Assembly (NCBI GenBank): GCA_016715995.1
Contig: JADJXF010000018.1
Coordinates: 1 to 64,000 of the forward strand
Direction of reading: 5' to 3'
DNA: 64,000 nt
Source of the DNA: Flavobacteriales bacterium
GTDB taxonomy: Bacteria > Bacteroidota > Bacteroidia > Flavobacteriales_F > PHOS-HE28
The translations under genes and the position numbers were made by a program. The notes beneath the pieces are model-generated. The model worked only from the letters and a program-made list of their open reading frames with translations. It was not told the DNA's origin and ran no database searches. Of this stretch, positions 60,229-64,000 are shown piece after piece; the first letter of the stretch is position 1; the number at the start of each line of letters is the position of its first letter.

Positions 60229-62511
60229 ATGGAGGCCCGCATCCAACGCATCGAACGCCTGCTCACGCGGCGCAACGCATGGCTCTTGCTGCTGACGCTC
60301 GCCGTGGCCTCCATCGGCTTCGCCGTCGCCCTGCGGGATGTGCGCGTGGACTACGACTTCGAGAAGTTCTTCCCCAGCGACGACCCCGAGCTGGACCGCT
60401 ACCTCGCCTTCCGTGAGCGCTTCGGCTTCGACAACGACTTCCTGTTGATCGGCATCGAGCGGGAAGCGGGCGTCTTCGACCGCGCGCTGCTCACGCGCGT
60501 GGATACCCTCGCCGCGCGGCTGGAGCGCCTGCCGCTGGTGATGAAGGTGGTATCGCCCACACGATTGAGGGAGCCGGTGGTGACGCCGCTGGGCCTGTTC
60601 GAGACCCCTTACCTGCGCTTCGATCAGGATTCGCTGCTGCCCATCGACTCGGCGCGCATCTGGAACGACCGGCGTGTGCGCGACTTCTTCTTCAGCAAGG
60701 ACGGCACCGCGATGCTGGTGGCGCTGAACGCCGAGCCCGCGCTCAGCAAGGAGAAATGCGATGCGCTGCTGGCCGATGTGCGATCCACGCTCGATGACGC
60801 AGGCCTGCCGGATGCCCACATGGTGGGCCGCATCGTGGGCCAGGACCATTACATCAAGACCATGGTGCGAGAGACGCTGCTCTTCCTGGGCAGTTCCATC
60901 GCGCTGCTCGCAATCTTCCTCTGGGTCGGATTCCGAAGCGCGCGCGGCGTGTGGGTGCCCATCGCCGTGGTGGGCCTCGCAATCCTCTGGCAGGTGGGCT
61001 TCATGACGGCGCTGGGCAAGCCATTGGGCATCCTCACCATGCTGCTGCCCACCATCCTCTTCGTGGTGGGCATGAGCGATGTGGTGCACATCCTCGAATG
61101 CTACCTCGAGGAGATCCGCAACGGGGTCCAGCGCATCCGAGCCATCGCGATCACCTATCAGGAAGTCGGACTGCCCACCTTCCTCACGGCGGTCACCAGC
61201 GGCATCGGCTTCGCCACCCTAGGCACGGCGAGCATACAGCCGTTGCAAGAGTTCGGATTGTACACGGCCATGGGCGTGCTGGTGGCCTTCTGCCTCGCCT
61301 TTGTCATGCTTCCCGCCATACTGATCCTCACGGACCCGAAGAAGTTCTTTCCGCGCGGCATGCAGCGCTCCCCCTTGGACAGCCGGCTCCCACCGCTCTT
61401 CGCATGGACCATGAAGCACCGGCGGCGCATCCTCTTCGCCTTCGCATTGCTGGGCCTGGTGGGCATGTATGGAGCGTCGCGGATCCGGGTGAACAACTAC
61501 CTGCTAGAGGACCTGCCTGACAGCGACCCCATGAAGCAAGGCTTCGTCTGGTTCGAGCAGCACTTCGGTGGCGTGCGTCCGTTCGAGATGGAGATCGAGG
61601 CCGCTGATGGGCGCAGCGTGTGGGACCTCGACGTGCTGCGCGAGGTGGAGAAGGTGCACAACTACGTGGACACCGCCTACGGGGTCTCGGGCATCGCATC
61701 GCCGGTGACGGTGATGCACGCGCTGAACAAGGCGTTCAACGGCGGTGACCGGTCGTACCAGCGCCTTCCGGATGATTCCGTTGAATGCGCGCGCATGGCA
61801 CGTCGCGCGAAGCTCGTCGGCCGGCAGCTGCTCGGTAGCATCGTCACCGAGGACGGACGGCGCGCGCGCCTAAGCGGCCGGATGGTGGACGAAGGCGGCT
61901 TCATCCATCAAGGCCGCAACCAACGGCTCGATGCCTTCATCGCCACTGAAGTGGACACGGGCCTGGTGCGCTTCCACCAGACCGGCATGGCCTTCCTGAT
62001 CGACCGCAACAATGCCACGCTGAGCTGGCAGCTCCTGCGCGGAATGGGCCTGGCCGTGCTGCTCACCGCCCTCATCATGCTCTGGTTCTTCCGCGATTGG
62101 CGCATGGTGCTCGTGGCGCTCCTGCCGAACCTGTTGCCGCTGGTGCTCATCGCCGGCGTCATGGGCTTCCTGGGCATCGACCTGAAGGTGAGCACCGCCA
62201 TCATCTTCAGCATCGCCTTCGGCATCGCCGAGGACGATACCATCCACATGCTGGCCGCGCTGCGCCAGAACCTGCGCCAGGGACGCTCTCCCGCGTTCGC
62301 GCTGCGCCGCACCTACAAGCGCACAGGGAAAGCCGTAGCGGTCACCAACATCATGCTATTGGCCGGATTCGTGGGGCTCATCTTCTCCGACTTCGCCAGC
62401 ATCCATTACATGGGCGTGCTCATCACCTGCACGCTGGCCTTCGCCTTCGTGGCCGAGCTGCTGCTCCTGCCCGCGCTGGTGGTGGCGCTCTCACGCAAGC
62501 GCAAGCCCTGA
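60229..62511 (+). CDS. MMPL/RND-type transporter
   Basis: 760 residues with two six-helix halves. Each half has a large periplasmic loop after the first helix (VRVDYDFEKFFPSDDPELDR and RVNNYLLEDLPDSDPMKQGF) and a sterol-sensing-like helix block with a GMSDVVHILECYLEE and GIAEDDTIHMLAALRQ motif after TM4. This is the MMPL arrangement common in Bacteroidota, implicated in export of lipids or hopanoid-like molecules. The substrate is unknown. Confidence 0.87.
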   Translation: MEARIQRIERLLTRRNAWLLLLTLAVASIGFAVALRDVRVDYDFEKFFPSDDPELDRYLAFRERFGFDNDFLLIGIEREAGVFDRALLTRVDTLAARLERLPLVMKVVSPTRLREPVVTPLGLFETPYLRFDQDSLLPIDSARIWNDRRVRDFFFSKDGTAMLVALNAEPALSKEKCDALLADVRSTLDDAGLPDAHMVGRIVGQDHYIKTMVRETLLFLGSSIALLAIFLWVGFRSARGVWVPIAVVGLAILWQVGFMTALGKPLGILTMLLPTILFVVGMSDVVHILECYLEEIRNGVQRIRAIAITYQEVGLPTFLTAVTSGIGFATLGTASIQPLQEFGLYTAMGVLVAFCLAFVMLPAILILTDPKKFFPRGMQRSPLDSRLPPLFAWTMKHRRRILFAFALLGLVGMYGASRIRVNNYLLEDLPDSDPMKQGFVWFEQHFGGVRPFEMEIEAADGRSVWDLDVLREVEKVHNYVDTAYGVSGIASPVTVMHALNKAFNGGDRSYQRLPDDSVECARMARRAKLVGRQLLGSIVTEDGRRARLSGRMVDEGGFIHQGRNQRLDAFIATEVDTGLVRFHQTGMAFLIDRNNATLSWQLLRGMGLAVLLTALIMLWFFRDWRMVLVALLPNLLPLVLIAGVMGFLGIDLKVSTAIIFSIAFGIAEDDTIHMLAALRQNLRQGRSPAFALRRTYKRTGKAVAVTNIMLLAGFVGLIFSDFASIHYMGVLITCTLAFAFVAELLLLPALVVALSRKRKP

Positions 62512-62546
62512 CAGCGGGCATCCGTCCGATTCCGCATCTTGGCGCC

Positions 62547-63968
62547 ATGAAGCCCTCGCTGCCTGTCCGCATCCTCATCGGCCTTGGCGCAGGCATCGCT
62601 TGGGCGGTGACCTCCAGCACGATGGGCTGGAGCGCGTTCACCCTCGATTGGATCGCCCCTTTCGGCGACATCTTCATCAACCTGCTCAAGCTCATCGCCA
62701 TCCCGCTGGTGCTCTTCAGCATCATCAGCGGCGTGAGCGGCCTGGGCGATGTGGCCAAGCTGGGGAAGACGGGCTTGCGGATGCTGCTGCTCTACCTCAG
62801 CACCACGGTCATCGCCATCAGCCTCGGGCTCGTGCTGGTGAACGTGATCAAGCCCGGCGAATGGTCCGATGACGCGCAGCGCATGCGGAACAGGATCTCG
62901 TACGAGCTCTGGGTGCAGGAGACAGCGAGCGTGGACAATCCGAAGGATGGGCTCTGCCTGAGCTGCGACCCCGCCAACAGCGCCTTGGTGGCCGAGGTGG
63001 TGATGGCCCGCAAATCCGCGCCGCCCGACCCCGCGCTCATGGGCAAGGTGGAGCAGGCGAAGCAGGTGAGCGGCGGCCCGCTGCAGTTCCTGGTGGACAT
63101 GGTGCCGAGCAACATCTTCCTCAGCTTCAACAACGCGCTGATGCTGCAGGTGATCTTCTTCGCGCTCTTCTTCGGCGTGGTGCTGCTCACCTTGCCCGCT
63201 GCAACGGCCACGCCCGTGGTGACGCTGGTGAACAGCCTGAACGAAGTGTTCATGAAAATGGTGGAACTCGTGATGCGCGCCGCGCCCTGGTTCGTCTTCG
63301 CCCTGATGGCCGGCGTGGTTTCGCGCATTGCGGGCGATGACCCCGCCGCGGTGCTGCAGCTCTTCAAATCGCTCGCGGGCTACAGTCTCACCGTGATCCT
63401 TGGCCTGGTGCTGATGGTCTTCGTCATCTATCCCACGGTGATGACACTGCTGATGCGGCGCAACGTCTTCGCGCGCTTCCTCAAGGCCATCAGCCCGGCG
63501 CAGCTCCTCGCCTTCAGCACCAGCAGCAGCGCCGCCACCCTGCCGGCCACCTTGGAATGCGTGGAGCAGAACATCGGCGTGAGCAAGAGCACTGCGAGCT
63601 TCGTGCTGCCCATCGGCGCCACCGTGAACATGGATGGCACCAGCCTCTACCAGGCCGTGGCCGTGATCTTCCTGGCGCAGTTCCATCTGGTCGACCTCAC
63701 CATCGCCCAGCAGCTCGGCGTCATCCTCACAGCAACGCTCGCAAGCATCGGGGCGGCGGCAGTGCCCAGCGCGGGCCTTATCACCCTCTTCATCGTGCTC
63801 ACAGGCCTCGGCCTCGACCCCGCATGGATCGCAATCATCCTGCCCGTGGACCGCATCCTCGACATGTGCCGCACCGTGGTCAACGTCACCGGCGACGCCG
63901 TCTGCTGCAGCATCATCGCCCACGGCCAAGGGGAGAAGCTGTTCAGGGGTGAGGAAGTTGAGGGTTGA
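62547..63968 (+). CDS. Dicarboxylate/amino acid:cation symporter (DAACS)
   Basis: 473 residues of the GltPh/DctA type. FGDIFINLLKLIAIPLVLFS opens the family motif of TM2, then SSAATLPATLECVE follows the AFSTSSSAATLP hairpin (HP1), VLPIGATVNMDGTSLYQ is the TM7 NMDGT motif, and PSAGLITLFIVL with DRILDMCRTVVNVTGDA forms HP2/TM8 carrying the substrate Asp and Arg. The R in DMCRT favours acidic amino acids or dicarboxylates. An 85-residue loop between TM3 and TM4 (ETASVDNPKDGLCLSCDP ...) is larger than usual. The last codons run into a GAGGAAGTTGAGG-type repeat. Confidence 0.9.
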   Translation: MKPSLPVRILIGLGAGIAWAVTSSTMGWSAFTLDWIAPFGDIFINLLKLIAIPLVLFSIISGVSGLGDVAKLGKTGLRMLLLYLSTTVIAISLGLVLVNVIKPGEWSDDAQRMRNRISYELWVQETASVDNPKDGLCLSCDPANSALVAEVVMARKSAPPDPALMGKVEQAKQVSGGPLQFLVDMVPSNIFLSFNNALMLQVIFFALFFGVVLLTLPAATATPVVTLVNSLNEVFMKMVELVMRAAPWFVFALMAGVVSRIAGDDPAAVLQLFKSLAGYSLTVILGLVLMVFVIYPTVMTLLMRRNVFARFLKAISPAQLLAFSTSSSAATLPATLECVEQNIGVSKSTASFVLPIGATVNMDGTSLYQAVAVIFLAQFHLVDLTIAQQLGVILTATLASIGAAAVPSAGLITLFIVLTGLGLDPAWIAIILPVDRILDMCRTVVNVTGDAVCCSIIAHGQGEKLFRGEEVEG

Positions 63969-64000
63969 AGGTTGAGGAAGTTGAGGGCTGAGGGGTTGGA
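63949..64000. repeat. GAGGAAGTTGAGGGTTGA-type array at window end
   Basis: GAGGAAGTTGAGGGTTGA, AGGTTGAGGAAGTTGAGGGC and TGAGGGGTTG follow one another to the edge of the window. The symporter stop codon lies inside the first unit. It is similar in style to the heptamer arrays around the four-helix-bundle gene. Confidence 0.65.

Noticed and set aside
1..64000. tRNA, rRNA, riboswitch or transposase genes
   Set aside because: Looked for conserved tRNA arms, rRNA blocks and IS-type transposase motifs (DDE, HUH) while reading, and found none convincing. A covariance-model scan would be needed to exclude small RNAs.

Overview
The window looks like chromosomal DNA from a GC-rich, uncultured-type member of the Bacteroidota, probably Flavobacteriales. 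The evidence is a set of secreted proteins with type IX secretion (T9SS) sorting ends, a gliding-motility-type C-terminal domain on a 1598-residue adhesin, DUF3575, DUF6134, DUF1599, BT_3928-like DoxX and CHU_C-type families, and a recurring Bacteroidota -7 promoter element (TAnnTTTG or TAnnTTCG) close to many start codons. I see no rRNA, tRNA, CRISPR array or recognisable insertion sequence.

Layout. 0-8 kb: a lower-GC HEPN-type gene and an orphan-family gene, then DUF6134, a DUF3575 outer-membrane protein, a class D beta-lactamase, a BaiN-like flavoprotein, an OmpA-type lipoprotein, a Crp-like regulator and a DinB-like protein. 8-16.6 kb: PhoH, a conserved giant envelope protein of 1474 residues, prmA and tpiA, with a four-helix-bundle gene inserted between the last two inside short-repeat arrays. 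16.7-29.3 kb: an ion and osmotic-stress block with a cation P-type ATPase, a tiny membrane protein, a truncated histidine kinase, a voltage-gated K+ channel, MscS, fused trehalose synthase/phosphatase (OtsA-OtsB), a GH15 enzyme and a ClC channel. 29.3-33.7 kb: YjbR, two secreted T9SS-type proteins and a small cytosolic protein. 33.7-39.9 kb: an accessory stretch, partly of low GC, holding a 21-nt tandem array, a membrane protein that looks like a TRADD-N-associated 2TM conflict effector, a second HEPN-like gene beside a second copy of the orphan family, and a three-gene ATGA-coupled operon around a zinc-ribbon membrane protein. 39.9-64 kb: T9SS cargo, a DoxX/DUF1599/folP group, two class III nucleotide cyclases, the giant PKD-like adhesin, a WG-repeat protein, an MMPL-type exporter and a dicarboxylate/glutamate-type symporter.

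The most important technical observation is that at least ten genes carry apparent single-base deletions, mostly at short C or G runs. Restoring one base rebuilds the expected family sequence each time: DUF3575, BaiN, Crp, the K+ channel, MscS (one, plus three compensating within 40 bases), OtsAB (two), a T9SS remnant and a small membrane protein. This points to residual indel error in a long-read assembly and not to many independent pseudogenes, and it affects how the ends and fusions should be read. Coordinates below give the inferred intact gene span where this applies.

The best candidates for something undescribed are the repeated pairing of a HEPN-like gene with the two-member orphan family (left end and 36-37 kb), the TRADDN-2TM-like gene next to the second pair, and the ATGA-coupled operon at 37.6-39.5 kb.
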